Shown here piece after piece: positions 49,929 through 59,509 of a stretch of 64,000 nucleotides of DNA. The stretch comes from Spraguea lophii (taxonomy: Eukaryota > Microsporidia > Spragueidae): contig LDOQ01000303.1 in the NCBI GenBank assembly GCA_001887945.1, positions 103,718 through 167,717 on the forward strand, written 5' to 3'. The notes under the pieces were generated by a model that made no database searches, was not told the origin of the DNA, and saw only the letters and a list, made by a program, of their open reading frames with translations. The position numbers were made by a program, and so were the translations under genes. The number at the start of each line of letters is the position of its first letter. Within the stretch, counting starts at the first letter, position 1.

Positions 49929-50740
49929 ACAGTTTTTGAATCTAAATTTTATATGTTTTAACGATAAAATCATTATGATTATTTTTTAAAAAAAGTAAAT
50001 ATAATAATCGTAATAGAATATTAACGTTTAAAATTAATATTTTAAATATATTTTATTTTTATTCGATATAGAAATTGGTAAGGTTGTTGTTAGAATTGTA
50101 ATCACACGTTTAAATAATCCTAACCGAATAAAGATTTAAAAATACAGAAAATATAAAATTATTATTATATATGAATTAAAACTTGTTTACAAGACAGGTG
50201 TAGATATAATACTATTAGTAATTAACATAATCTAAATAAATTTAATAATAGGATTACAATTCAATCTATTATGATTAAAACAATAGTAGAATTCTGTGAT
50301 TTTAAAAGAAAAAATATTATATAAATAAAATCCTCTTGAACTAAAGAATGAAAATAATAAAAAGTATAAATAAAATATTTTATATTGTTAATAATTTTTA
50401 AATGTTATAATATTTTATTATATCAACAGTATTAAGTGATCATAAAACATTGTTATACAAATATTAATTTAAATATTATTTTATTTTACACATAAGAAAA
50501 TTCTAAATATAATTAAATATTAAATTATTTTATAATTACTTATTATATTTCTTATTTTAATTTCTAAAGTTATTTTATTTTAAACATAGAAAAATTTAAT
50601 TAAGATTCATTTTTATTACTTTATTACAATTATATTTTTATATTCTAATCTTCTACTAAAATTATTTATTTAACGAATTATATTTTATTTTTCTTATAAA
50701 TAGATTTATAATCTTGTATTCCTTAAATAAATATTTTTTT
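49929..50740. other. Gene-free stretch
   Basis: AT-rich sequence without supported features. Confidence 0.5.
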
Positions 50741-50832
50741 ATGAAACTTTTATTTATAGAAATATCCTAAGCAGATAGGTTTATTGTGGTTTATAATCTT
50801 TAATCCCTGAAAACAAATATTTTGTATAAATA
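50741..50832 (-). mobile_element. tRNA-SINE tail fragment
   Basis: ATGAAACTTTTATTTATAGAAATATCCTAAGCAG followed by GTTTATTGTGGTTTATAATCTTTAATCCCTG matches the family tail. The copy then stops abruptly, so it is a severely 5'-truncated insertion. Confidence 0.6.
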
Positions 50833-50927
50833 AAAAAAACTATATTTTAATTATTTTTCATTAGAGGAGGTCAAAATCTTTTATTCGTATTAGAATTTAA
50901 AACTCTTATGATTTTCTTAAATACCCT

Positions 50928-51428
50928 TTATTTAAAAATTAAGGTATTTATTTTATCCATATAATTTTTTCTTATTGCTCCTATTCTTGTTTCATATGAA
51001 TTATCAACCATTGTTCTTTGATCCTTAGATTTTATAACAACACCATTTTTCATATCCAAATCAAAATCCATTTCATTATATTCATTTATCTTATTTTTAG
51101 TATTTTCTATCAACATTTTCGTTGTCTCAACTTTTTTTAATTTATTTGCCACTCTTTCAAATAATTCATCAGCAATCATCTCCTTCTTCCTCTGTAACAT
51201 TAATTTGTATTTATTTTTTATCTGAGATTCCTTAGTAACAAAATATTTCTTTATTTCTTCCAACTTTTTATTTTTCTTTGTTAAATAATTATCAGTATTC
51301 TTTTTAATTACTCTAGCCTTAGTTAGCTTATATTCTTCAGTAGTACGTATTTTTATTTCAGCCACTTTTTCTTCTGCTTCATGCAATATAAAATCTATCA
51401 TTCTAGATATATCTGTTTGTTCCTGCAT
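50928..51428 (-). CDS. VMA4: V-type ATPase subunit E
   Basis: A 166-residue peripheral-stalk subunit. The N-terminus MQEQTDISRMIDFILHEAEEKVAEIKIRTTEEY matches the E-subunit signature (I-x-RM-x-FI-x-QEA-EKA-EI), followed by a long coiled coil. The C-terminal globular part is shortened (GAIRKNYMDKINTLIFK), as the usual length is about 210-230. I choose the ATG at 51428 because CCCC lies within seven extra codons of the longer frame (to 51449). It works in the V1 stator of the proton pump that acidifies vacuoles. Confidence 0.8.
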   Translation of the reverse strand: MQEQTDISRMIDFILHEAEEKVAEIKIRTTEEYKLTKARVIKKNTDNYLTKKNKKLEEIKKYFVTKESQIKNKYKLMLQRKKEMIADELFERVANKLKKVETTKMLIENTKNKINEYNEMDFDLDMKNGVVIKSKDQRTMVDNSYETRIGAIRKNYMDKINTLIFK

Positions 51429-51995
51429 ATTAACGTATTGGGGTAACAATTTAAAAATGATTTCATAAAATCAAAAAAAAATCAAAACAGTGTTTTAGTA
51501 AATTAGTACGTGCTTATAAGCAAATAATTATATTAAAATGTAATAATAAATTTATCTCTAAAGATTTATATTTTACGTGCTTATAAAATATAAAAATAAT
51601 AAGTTTTAATTATACGTGTTATATAAAGATATTTTCTGTAAGTAATATTTTATATATAAAGATAATAGATTTAAATTATAAACTAAATATATGTTAATTT
51701 TATATTATCACAATAATAAAATAATAAAAATAAATTATTTAGAGTATTACATACACAAATAATAAAATCAACATACACAAATAATAAAATTACAAACATA
51801 ATATTTTAATTTATTTTACTATTTCTAATTCTTATATTTACAATAAAATATAGATTATAATATTATTTCTATAATAAACAATTATCTTACAATCATATTT
51901 TCTTAAAAAAATAAAACAATCATAGATGTATTTTTTCTTACAAAACATTTTCTGATATCATTTTTCTTTATAAAAAAATATAAAATATTAATATT
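51429..51995. other. AT-rich spacer
   Basis: No supported feature is seen. Confidence 0.5.
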
Positions 51996-52226
51996 ATGTA
52001 TAAATATACAATAATAGTAAAAGAAGGGTGTAAATATTGTGTATGTGCTAAGAAGTTGTTGGATAATCATTGTATAGATTATAAAATCATAGATTTTAAA
52101 GAAGTGGATGTAGAAGCAATAAAAAAAGAATATAATCATAAAACATATCCAATGGTATTCATGAAGGAATTTATAGGTGGTTATACAGAATTGAAAGAAT
52201 ATATGGCAAATAATTTATTTTTATAA
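51996..52226 (+). CDS. Glutaredoxin-like protein (76 aa)
   Basis: A minimal glutaredoxin. The active-site region is VKEGCKYCVCAKKLLDNH (C-x2-C at residues 12 and 15), followed by the TYPMVF cis-proline loop and GGYTELKEY, where the GG-x-x-EL motif binds glutathione. The size (76) is close to bacterial and viral small glutaredoxins and below yeast Grx1 (110). The dithiol CKYC resembles class I CPYC with Lys for Pro. It should reduce protein disulfides or glutathione mixed disulfides in the cytosol. Confidence 0.85.
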   Translation: MYKYTIIVKEGCKYCVCAKKLLDNHCIDYKIIDFKEVDVEAIKKEYNHKTYPMVFMKEFIGGYTELKEYMANNLFL

Positions 52227-52458
52227 AAATAAAATTTATTTTTAACAAATATATTCTATAGTAATATTTTAATATTATTTTAAATATAATGTAATGTTGT
52301 TTATTTTAAATATTTATTTATTCTTTGTAATAATATAATATTATTTATTCTTTGTAATAAGTAAAAGAATATATTTTCTCTTCTCAAGAAATAATTTTAT
52401 AAAAATAAATAATAGAATATATTTTTAAATAAAACTTTTATATTCAACACATAAGAAT

Positions 52459-53412
52459 TTATTTTTCTTGAACATAATTTTCATATGTAATCTCCTTCCT
52501 TTCTTTATGCTTCATTATTTTTTTTATTTTAGAATTTATTATAAACGTATCATTTGTTCTAAGTTTTATTTCTTCTTTATTTTTATCAGCACTTATAAAA
52601 TTACCATCTTCTATTCTTCCATTAACAATTCCTTGTTCTATTGATTTTTTAAGTAATGGTTCTGCATTGATTCTAAGTATCATATTCATGTCTTCAATAG
52701 ACACTTTTTTATAAACTATACTAATTTTTCTTATTCCTTCTTGGATTATATTTTTAAAAAGTCTGTTAGTAAGTATTAATGTATTGTCGTTGTAAAATAC
52801 ATTATAATTTTTTTGTATTACTTTTTCTAATTGTTCTATATCTCCTAATTTTATACATTCAAATAATTCTTTGTAAGGTTTCTTTATATCTGTCCAATTA
52901 TAATTTTTTAAAGTAAAAATATCACTAAGAAGCATTAAAGTGATTACTTCAAAATTATTAACTCTTCTTTTAGATAATATTTTAGAAATTCTAAAACTTT
53001 CTAAAGCTTCTTTATATTCTCCTGATATGCATTGCACTACTCCTTTAAGATAATTATAATTACCATCCTTATATCCATTGTTTATATATTTTCTAGCTTC
53101 ATTATACATTTTTTTATTTATCAATAACTTGAGCATTATATTACATGTAGTTATTGCACAATCCATATTCTTTTCTCTGAAAATATAGTATAACTTAGCA
53201 AAGTAATCAAATGAACCACCTCCAAGTTTATATAACATCATTAAAGCTTTTGAAACCAATTCACTCTCTTTTCTATGAGTATTACCTAAAGAATAATTTT
53301 GTAAGGCAGATATTACTTCACTCCTATTTTCTAAGTTCCCAATACATTGTGTTAGTAGTTTTCCTAACTCTCCATTATTTTCTTTGGATATTAAAAAATC
53401 ATAGCTTGTCAT
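52459..53412 (-). CDS. RPN3: 26S proteasome regulatory subunit RPN3 (PSMD3), reduced
   Basis: A 317-residue protein of helical repeats then a PCI/winged-helix end. YNYLKGVVQCISGEYKEALESFRISK resembles the RPN3 segment YY-GRI-AIQL-Y-EA--L--A. PYKELFECIKLGDIEQLEKVIQKNYNVF and LTNRLFKNIIQEGIRKISIVYKKVSIEDM match YF-L--A---GDL--F and RLR-NVIK-GIR-I---YSRISL-DI. KKSIEQGIVNGRIEDG matches the AI-DGVIDA strand. Yeast RPN3 has 523 residues, so the N-terminus is much reduced. It is a scaffold of the 19S lid in ubiquitin-dependent degradation. CCC lies two bases before the ATG. Confidence 0.75.
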   Translation of the reverse strand: MTSYDFLISKENNGELGKLLTQCIGNLENRSEVISALQNYSLGNTHRKESELVSKALMMLYKLGGGSFDYFAKLYYIFREKNMDCAITTCNIMLKLLINKKMYNEARKYINNGYKDGNYNYLKGVVQCISGEYKEALESFRISKILSKRRVNNFEVITLMLLSDIFTLKNYNWTDIKKPYKELFECIKLGDIEQLEKVIQKNYNVFYNDNTLILTNRLFKNIIQEGIRKISIVYKKVSIEDMNMILRINAEPLLKKSIEQGIVNGRIEDGNFISADKNKEEIKLRTNDTFIINSKIKKIMKHKERKEITYENYVQEK

Positions 53413-53682
53413 AAGGGTTTGTTTGCATAAAAATAAATTATTAATTTAAAAATGGAATAAAAATTTATAGCTTTGAATATTTTGTATAAAATTTTATTAT
53501 AAAATATTTCATTTTTGTTATATTTGTTATTCATTGTTGAATGTTAATAATAAATAATAATAAAAGATTATATATAATAACAATACAATATTTATTATTC
53601 ATACATAAGAATATATGCTATTTGTTATTTTTAATATTGTTTATTAGGATTACATTTATTCTTTTTAAATATTTTTATTTAT

Positions 53683-53862
53683 TTAATTTTCTTTTTGTTT
53701 TAATAAAGAAATTTTATTTTGCATATTTTCGATTTTCTTTAAATATTTTTGTTTACATTTTTTAATAAGCATAATTTTATCTTTGATAGTTTCTATGTTA
53801 TCATTTGAAGAATATAATGTAAATTCTAATCTTTTTTCAAATACTTTTCTATCTGCAGTCAT
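53683..53862 (-). CDS. Tiny coiled-coil protein (59 aa)
   Basis: The sense start reads TTTTACCCATGACTGCAG, with CCC directly before the ATG. The product begins MTADRKVFEKRLEFTLYSS and ends QNKISLLKQKEN. It is a charged helix with heptad-like I/L/M spacing (IETIKDKIMLIKKCKQKYLKKIENM), likely a coiled coil of a multi-subunit complex. It lies 271 bases upstream of RPN3 on the same strand. Strong start context and composition make it a likely real gene. No family was recognised. Confidence 0.55.
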   Translation of the reverse strand: MTADRKVFEKRLEFTLYSSNDNIETIKDKIMLIKKCKQKYLKKIENMQNKISLLKQKEN

Positions 53863-54832
53863 GGGTAAAATATATGCGTTTTCTTTGAACTTTAAAAAAA
53901 TATATAAAAAATAATATTTAATAAAAATAAATCATTTGTAATTCATTTAATAAGAATAAATCATTTGTAATTTTATAAATATCAAGATTTGATCTTATGC
54001 TACAAAAATAAAAGATTTAAATAACAAAAACCACATATTTATGAATGAAAACATAAACCAAATCAATAAAGGCATTACAAGATTTAATATTATGGAGACT
54101 ATACAGATTAGATATAAAGTTATTAATGGAGAGAGAAAAGTTGTTTTAATAACGATAAATATTAAAATAGGAACAATACATAATATCCTTAGAATTTTCA
54201 AAAACAATTGAAGAGTTGAAGCTAAATTAGTTCACAAGAAAAAAACTCTTCTTTTTTACATAAGAAAAATAATTATACTATTATATTACCATATCAACAT
54301 ATGATTTCTTAGAATCAACGTATTGATTTAATTGTATGTTATAGAAAATTTATATGTACAATTGATATTTACAAACAATTAATAACATTGGAAAATTAAT
54401 ATTCCATTTTGTTTTTATTGTTTTTTGTTATATAAAAGCTATATTAATAAAAGATTGTTGGTTACACGACATATCCTATAACCTATGTCCCTTGATTATT
54501 AAAATATATATAAAACTCTCATTTATTAAAAGAAATATAGACATATTAACATTATGTTATATCATGGTCCAAGTATTAGAATTATGTATAACATACACAT
54601 CTTTACCTTCATTATTTCTTTTTTATTCTTTTAAATTTATTATCTGACAGGATATAAGATTGATTGAAATAGGGTTTATATTATTTTTAAATTGTTTTAT
54701 GATGTAGTTCCATTAAAATCTTCATGTTATTATTGTTATTTTAGAAATAATAATTTAAATAAATTTATTAATCGAAAAGTAGTTAATATAATAAATTAGT
54801 AAAGGATTAATCATCATTTGATTAAACTTGTC
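53863..54832. other. Gene-free stretch
   Basis: AT-rich. A 56-codon plus-strand frame (54041-54211, MNENINQINKGITRFN...) has some coding-like composition but no start signal or recognisable family, and may be a remnant. The antisense 70-codon hydrophobic frame over the same place is equally unsupported. Confidence 0.35.
54825..54832 (+). repeat. 8-bp target-site duplication (left)
   Basis: AACTTGTC lies directly before the element end and is repeated exactly at 55783-55790. Confidence 0.85.
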
Positions 54833-55782
54833 GGTAAAAGTTGCTTGAGGACCCTTTTTTTGTGGTTATATAAAACATACTCAATGTCTACAAGATTAAA
54901 ATTGTATGAGCATCTTAATTCATCGTAAAATTTTCAATCTCTTTTCAATTTAGGAGTAATTTATAAATTAGAAGATGTCAAAAGTGTAAAAAGGACATGT
55001 ATTTAAAGAATAAAAAAGTAGTGGATGGATTAATCCGGTTTTGTCGAATCAAAAGATGTAATAAAACATCTATTTCAATACGAGATGATTCTGTATTTTC
55101 AGGTATACAAACATCACTAAAAAGTATAATTTTATAATATATGAATGGTCCTGTGGCACGCGGATAAAGGATATTAATTATGAATCGAGAGTCGAATATA
55201 AGCCAATTAACACAGTTTTAAATCTTGTAAAATTGTTATTAATAAAACCAAATTGGGAAAATAGGTGGTGATAAAGATCTAATGGAAGTAATGAAAGATG
55301 CTTCAATAAGAGGAAGTATAATGTTGGACGACGGTTAAAACAATTATGGTGTATTTGAGAAATACTACGGACTTCGAAACAATGAAATTATCGAAAGTAT
55401 AATGTCAAAAAATATAATGAGCATACCATGATAATGACAAATGGTTGGAAAGGGTATTTTAATCACGAAAATATCGGATTTAAATTTTTTGGGTAAATCA
55501 TAAAGTAAATTTCGTGTCCCAGAAAATAAAGAGATACACACTCAGAACATTGAAAATCTGCCGTGTAAACTAGAGAAATATGTTAAAACACGAGGAACCA
55601 AAATTTAAAAAAAAACATTTCAAGACACATCTCGGATTTTAAATTTCTTAAATTTCATAACACCTATTTGAGAAAATTTTATACGATTTTAAAAGGAAAG
55701 ATAAAACAAATAAACATTGATTAAACATTTTTTTATCTATACAAACACAAAAAAAGGGGGGGTCCTCAAAGCAACTTTTACC
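54833..55782 (+). mobile_element. Merlin (IS1016-type) DNA transposon, 950 bp, inactive
   Basis: The left end GGTAAAAGTTGCTTGAGGACC and the right end, whose reverse complement is GGTAAAAGTTGCTTTGAGGACC, form terminal inverted repeats of about 22 bp differing by one base. Each is followed by a C/T-rich run. They are flanked by an exact 8-bp duplication, as expected for Merlin elements (8-9 bp). The interior carries a broken ISXO2-type transposase in the same orientation. Well-kept ends with a decayed gene suggest moderate age. Confidence 0.88.
54884..55630 (+). pseudogene. Merlin transposase pseudogene
   Basis: The frame starts MSTRLKLYEHLNSS then stops. In later frames RCQKCKKDMYLKNKKVVDG and RFCRIKRCNKTSISIRDDSVFSG (about 54985-55105) form the C-x2-C...C-x4-C zinc motif with the family's DG-x-WRC and SIR-x-SVF wording. 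About 55285-55335 gives RCFNKRKYNVGRRLKQLW (the Asp-containing ID-E stretch before it is lost). About 55430-55520 gives MIMTNGWKGYFNHENIGFKF and NHKVNFV (second-Asp region with Asn, and VNHS-like motif). At least four disruptions are needed to read it, so no active enzyme is made. Confidence 0.8.
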
Positions 55783-55790
55783 AACTTGTC
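55783..55790 (+). repeat. 8-bp target-site duplication (right)
   Basis: AACTTGTC directly follows the right terminal repeat and is identical to 54825-54832. Confidence 0.85.
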
Positions 55791-55928
55791 ATAACAAATC
55801 AAATATTTATTTAACCTTAATAATGGTTAATTAATAAATATAACAATAAAGAACAATAATTTAAAAATTAACTATAAAATCAAAAAAAAATCATTTTTTT
55901 TATAAAAATAAAAAGAGTCGATTATCCC

Positions 55929-58900
55929 ATGCTTAAAAATATTGTGTCCTATTTACAACTAAATAACATAAAAAATATTTATAATAATAACAAAAGAAAG
56001 ATAAAACTAACGGTGATTATATTTTCTACTATAATATTTTCTTTTATTCTAAGTCAAGTATTGTATTGTACTTATGTTATTTATAGAGCAGATATGAGAT
56101 CTATAGAAATAAAAAATATTACAATAAATGATAATGAACCATCGTTTATAAATGTAGAAGTAGTAATGAATAAATTCAAATCTCCTTTGAATGCAGAGAT
56201 ATTTGATATTTATACCGAGATAATTCAAAATAAAAAAACATTAATAAAATTAAAAATAGATAATTTCAATATAAAAAAAGGAGAAAATATGAAATTAAAT
56301 AGTTCAATTTCAATAGAAGAAGTTAATGGTGATATAGTTGGTATACTTAAAAGTAAATCCTTAGATCTTAAAATTTCTTTGAAAGCTAAACATAAATTTA
56401 TACCATTTTCTATTCCAGTAAAACATAGAATTAAACAAGATTTAAATTTTTGTGCAAAAGATCCAAATATAATAAAAACGTATGTGGAAGGAAATAATTA
56501 TATCACAGAATTAAAAGTAGATCTCCCATTATTTGCTCATATTCGTTTATCAAAATTATATTTTACTTTAGAAATATTAGATGTGGAATTTAAAATAGAA
56601 ACAGATTCTTTGGACAGTGATATCAGTAGAGTATCAAAAATAAAGATATTAGGAGAAAAATGTAAAGGCGTGCCGAACATCAATAACTTTTTAAATAACA
56701 ATAATGTAGAAATAAAAATAAAAGAATGTAATAGTTTTTCATTGAATAAAAAACAAATCGAAAAAATATTTAAAAATCAGAATGTGATATTTACGAAATT
56801 ACAAAATTCAGATATTAAGACAGATACGAAAATTCAAATAATTAAAAATGAAATAATAATGGAAACAAAAATAACAGATGAATATTTTAAAAAAATATTA
56901 AAGATAATAGAATTACCCACGATAGAATTATATATTTCTGATAAAAATAAAATTTATAATGTTATAGGAAGAACATTTTTAAGAAGCGGAGATAATATTA
57001 TTACAACGATTTCTATTAATGAATTACAAAAAGTTATGGAAGAAATAATTAGTAAAAAGATTTTACATGTAAAATTTTCATCTATATTTCATTTTATGAG
57101 TGAGATGGTGGTGAAAATATCTGAAAATGAAATAAAACCCAATTTTATGGATCTTCCAATAAAATATGCAGAATTTATGAAATTAAAATTAGATCATAAT
57201 ATCAAAGAATTAAATGATTTGATAATAATCGATACTAATAAAATACATGATACTGAAAATAATTATAGTTATAATGAAAACATAAATGAAAATATTAAAT
57301 TTCTTCAAATAAATGATAAATATATTTTAAAAATAAATAACAGTGATATCAACATATCATTCAATAATTTTAAAATAAGAAGTAATATTAGAACTTTTAT
57401 TATAGAAATAACAGATAGAATAGAAATTAAAGAATTGAAAATCAGGACAATAGTAAGAAAAATAAACGAACAACCATTTATATTTATAAATAGAAATAAT
57501 ATTTTATCTGATTATGATGATAAAATAAAATATCTTGTGCTATTTATTGAAAAGAATGGAAATGAAATAGAGATACCAATAAGATTAATAAAACCAAAAT
57601 TAAATCTTATAAACAATCTGTTGATAACATATATAAAACCTATTGGGATAGAAACTTTTATCTTGAATTTAAATTCTCGTGTAGCTAGAGAATATTCCAT
57701 AGAAAATAATTTCAGAATTCCTAAAATGGGTTTAACTTTAATAACCAAAGATTCAATATTTTTAGATTTTGTGGAATTTGGTTTAGAGGGTTGTAGTTTT
57801 AAATTGAATTATAAAAATGATCTTAGCTTAGGAATTAATAAAAACGTAAAAGCTAAAATAAAAAATTTACCGTTGGTATTAGATTTATTAGCTTTCAAAG
57901 GAAATGGAAGAATATTTTCAGATTTTGTAGCAAGTGTATTGAATTTGATTCCTTTGGATTTTAAACGTAATATTAATAGTACTGAACATTTATCAACAAT
58001 AATTTCTAAAGATGATCATAAATATAAAATAATACTTAGACTTCCTACAAACTCGTATTCTTTTGATGGTATTATATCAACCAAGATAATATACCCCGAT
58101 ATTTTATTAAATTTATACTTCTTAGGTTTAGAAACAAATATAAAAATAAAAGGATCATATTTATATTTAACAAATATTAATGATCCAAATTCTTTAGGGA
58201 GACAACCGGATCCATTTGTTGAATTTGAAATAGAAATAATCAACGAATTAAATATTGAAAAAATATTTTTAAATGATTCTAAAGAAATAAAAATTAAACA
58301 TAGAGAATTTGAAAAGACAATAAAATTAGGAGATAAGCATTGTGAATTAACAATTAATAAATTGAATAAAACGGATGCAAAAGAAAAAATGCGGTTTGCA
58401 GTTACGGTGGATATGTTTAACAATATGAATAAGTATTTATTTTTATTTTTTAAATTTTTACAATTAACATATTTAACAGATAGATGGAATATAGAATTTA
58501 TAGATATAAATTATAATATAGAACTCGGAAAATATGATATTGCTATAAATCCTCATAATGTTATGTTAATTAATAATGTAGATCATTTAAGTATTGTTTG
58601 TACAGGTTTTACAATAATAGATTTTGATGAAAAGAAAAGTAATAAAATAAACATTTCAAGATATATGAAATATATAGAATTAAAAGAAAACGGGGTTGAT
58701 ATTAAAATTCCATTCTTTAGAAGGGTATTATTTAAAGACTATGTTGTATGTCTTGTTTGTAAATCTTTTTATCAGAATTTTGTTATAAATGATGGAGATA
58801 AACTTTCTTTTATTCTGGGAGACAAAAAAGGATTTAAGAGTAAAGAAAATCGTCTAGAATTATACCATAAACGAAGTAATAATAATTATATGGAAAATAT

Positions 58901-59024
58901 TGTAAGTATTAAAATTAAATCTCAATCAGATACTTCTATTAAGTTAGGTTTATTTCTACTCACACAAAAACTTACTGTAAAAATTCTTAATTCTGTTATA
59001 GATTTTATACTCGGTAATGTTTAA
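55929..59024 (+). CDS. Large single-pass membrane protein (1031 aa), unknown
   Basis: A short cytosolic N-terminus is followed by one transmembrane helix (LTVIIFSTIIFSFILSQVLYCTYVIY, residues 27-52) and about 980 residues with no second helix. The large part is rich in alternating Ile/Lys/Asn patterns typical of beta-sandwiches, with recurring stretches such as EIKNITINDNEPSFINVEVVMNKFKSPLNAEI and VKAKIKNLPLVLDLLAFKGNG. This recalls fungal vacuolar proteins with LEA2/DUF3712-type domains (such as yeast TAG1/YLR173W), but the match is by general pattern only. CCC lies directly before the ATG. It probably faces the vacuole/ER lumen or outside. Its start is 140 bp from the Merlin insertion, which may lie in its promoter region. 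Confidence 0.7.
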   Translation: MLKNIVSYLQLNNIKNIYNNNKRKIKLTVIIFSTIIFSFILSQVLYCTYVIYRADMRSIEIKNITINDNEPSFINVEVVMNKFKSPLNAEIFDIYTEIIQNKKTLIKLKIDNFNIKKGENMKLNSSISIEEVNGDIVGILKSKSLDLKISLKAKHKFIPFSIPVKHRIKQDLNFCAKDPNIIKTYVEGNNYITELKVDLPLFAHIRLSKLYFTLEILDVEFKIETDSLDSDISRVSKIKILGEKCKGVPNINNFLNNNNVEIKIKECNSFSLNKKQIEKIFKNQNVIFTKLQNSDIKTDTKIQIIKNEIIMETKITDEYFKKILKIIELPTIELYISDKNKIYNVIGRTFLRSGDNIITTISINELQKVMEEIISKKILHVKFSSIFHFMSEMVVKISENEIKPNFMDLPIKYAEFMKLKLDHNIKELNDLIIIDTNKIHDTENNYSYNENINENIKFLQINDKYILKINNSDINISFNNFKIRSNIRTFIIEITDRIEIKELKIRTIVRKINEQPFIFINRNNILSDYDDKIKYLVLFIEKNGNEIEIPIRLIKPKLNLINNLLITYIKPIGIETFILNLNSRVAREYSIENNFRIPKMGLTLITKDSIFLDFVEFGLEGCSFKLNYKNDLSLGINKNVKAKIKNLPLVLDLLAFKGNGRIFSDFVASVLNLIPLDFKRNINSTEHLSTIISKDDHKYKIILRLPTNSYSFDGIISTKIIYPDILLNLYFLGLETNIKIKGSYLYLTNINDPNSLGRQPDPFVEFEIEIINELNIEKIFLNDSKEIKIKHREFEKTIKLGDKHCELTINKLNKTDAKEKMRFAVTVDMFNNMNKYLFLFFKFLQLTYLTDRWNIEFIDINYNIELGKYDIAINPHNVMLINNVDHLSIVCTGFTIIDFDEKKSNKINISRYMKYIELKENGVDIKIPFFRRVLFKDYVVCLVCKSFYQNFVINDGDKLSFILGDKKGFKSKENRLELYHKRSNNNYMENIVSIKIKSQSDTSIKLGLFLLTQKLTVKILNSVIDFILGNV

Positions 59025-59509
59025 GATACATTATTTACCGATTATACAATAAACCTATCATTATAAAGGGTTTCAACGAAAAAATAATTAAAAATTACTT
59101 AATAAAGAATGTTATTTATTTATTTTATTTTTTGTTTTATATAAAAAACATAATACATTGTATTTTTATAGATAATATTCATACAATATTATTTTTATTA
59201 TTTTATCTTTATGTTATTATTTAATATTAAAATTTAATTATAACCACTTATATATATATATTTTGATATATTGTTATATATAAAGTATAAAATTAAACAT
59301 ATTAATAAATAATACAGTAATATAAATTTTATTATTATAAATAACATAATATCTTTTTACTATTATATTATCAATAGATTATATTTGATTATAATTATAA
59401 ATATTTATAAAATAGAAAATAAAGACATTAATTTTTTAAGGTGGATCTCCCTTTATATATTTTGATAAAAAAATAAATATTTAATATTTTTTTTCAACGA
59501 GGGTAAAAA
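59025..59509. other. AT-rich spacer
   Basis: No supported feature, apart from GGG at 59501-59503 ahead of the next ATG. Confidence 0.5.
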
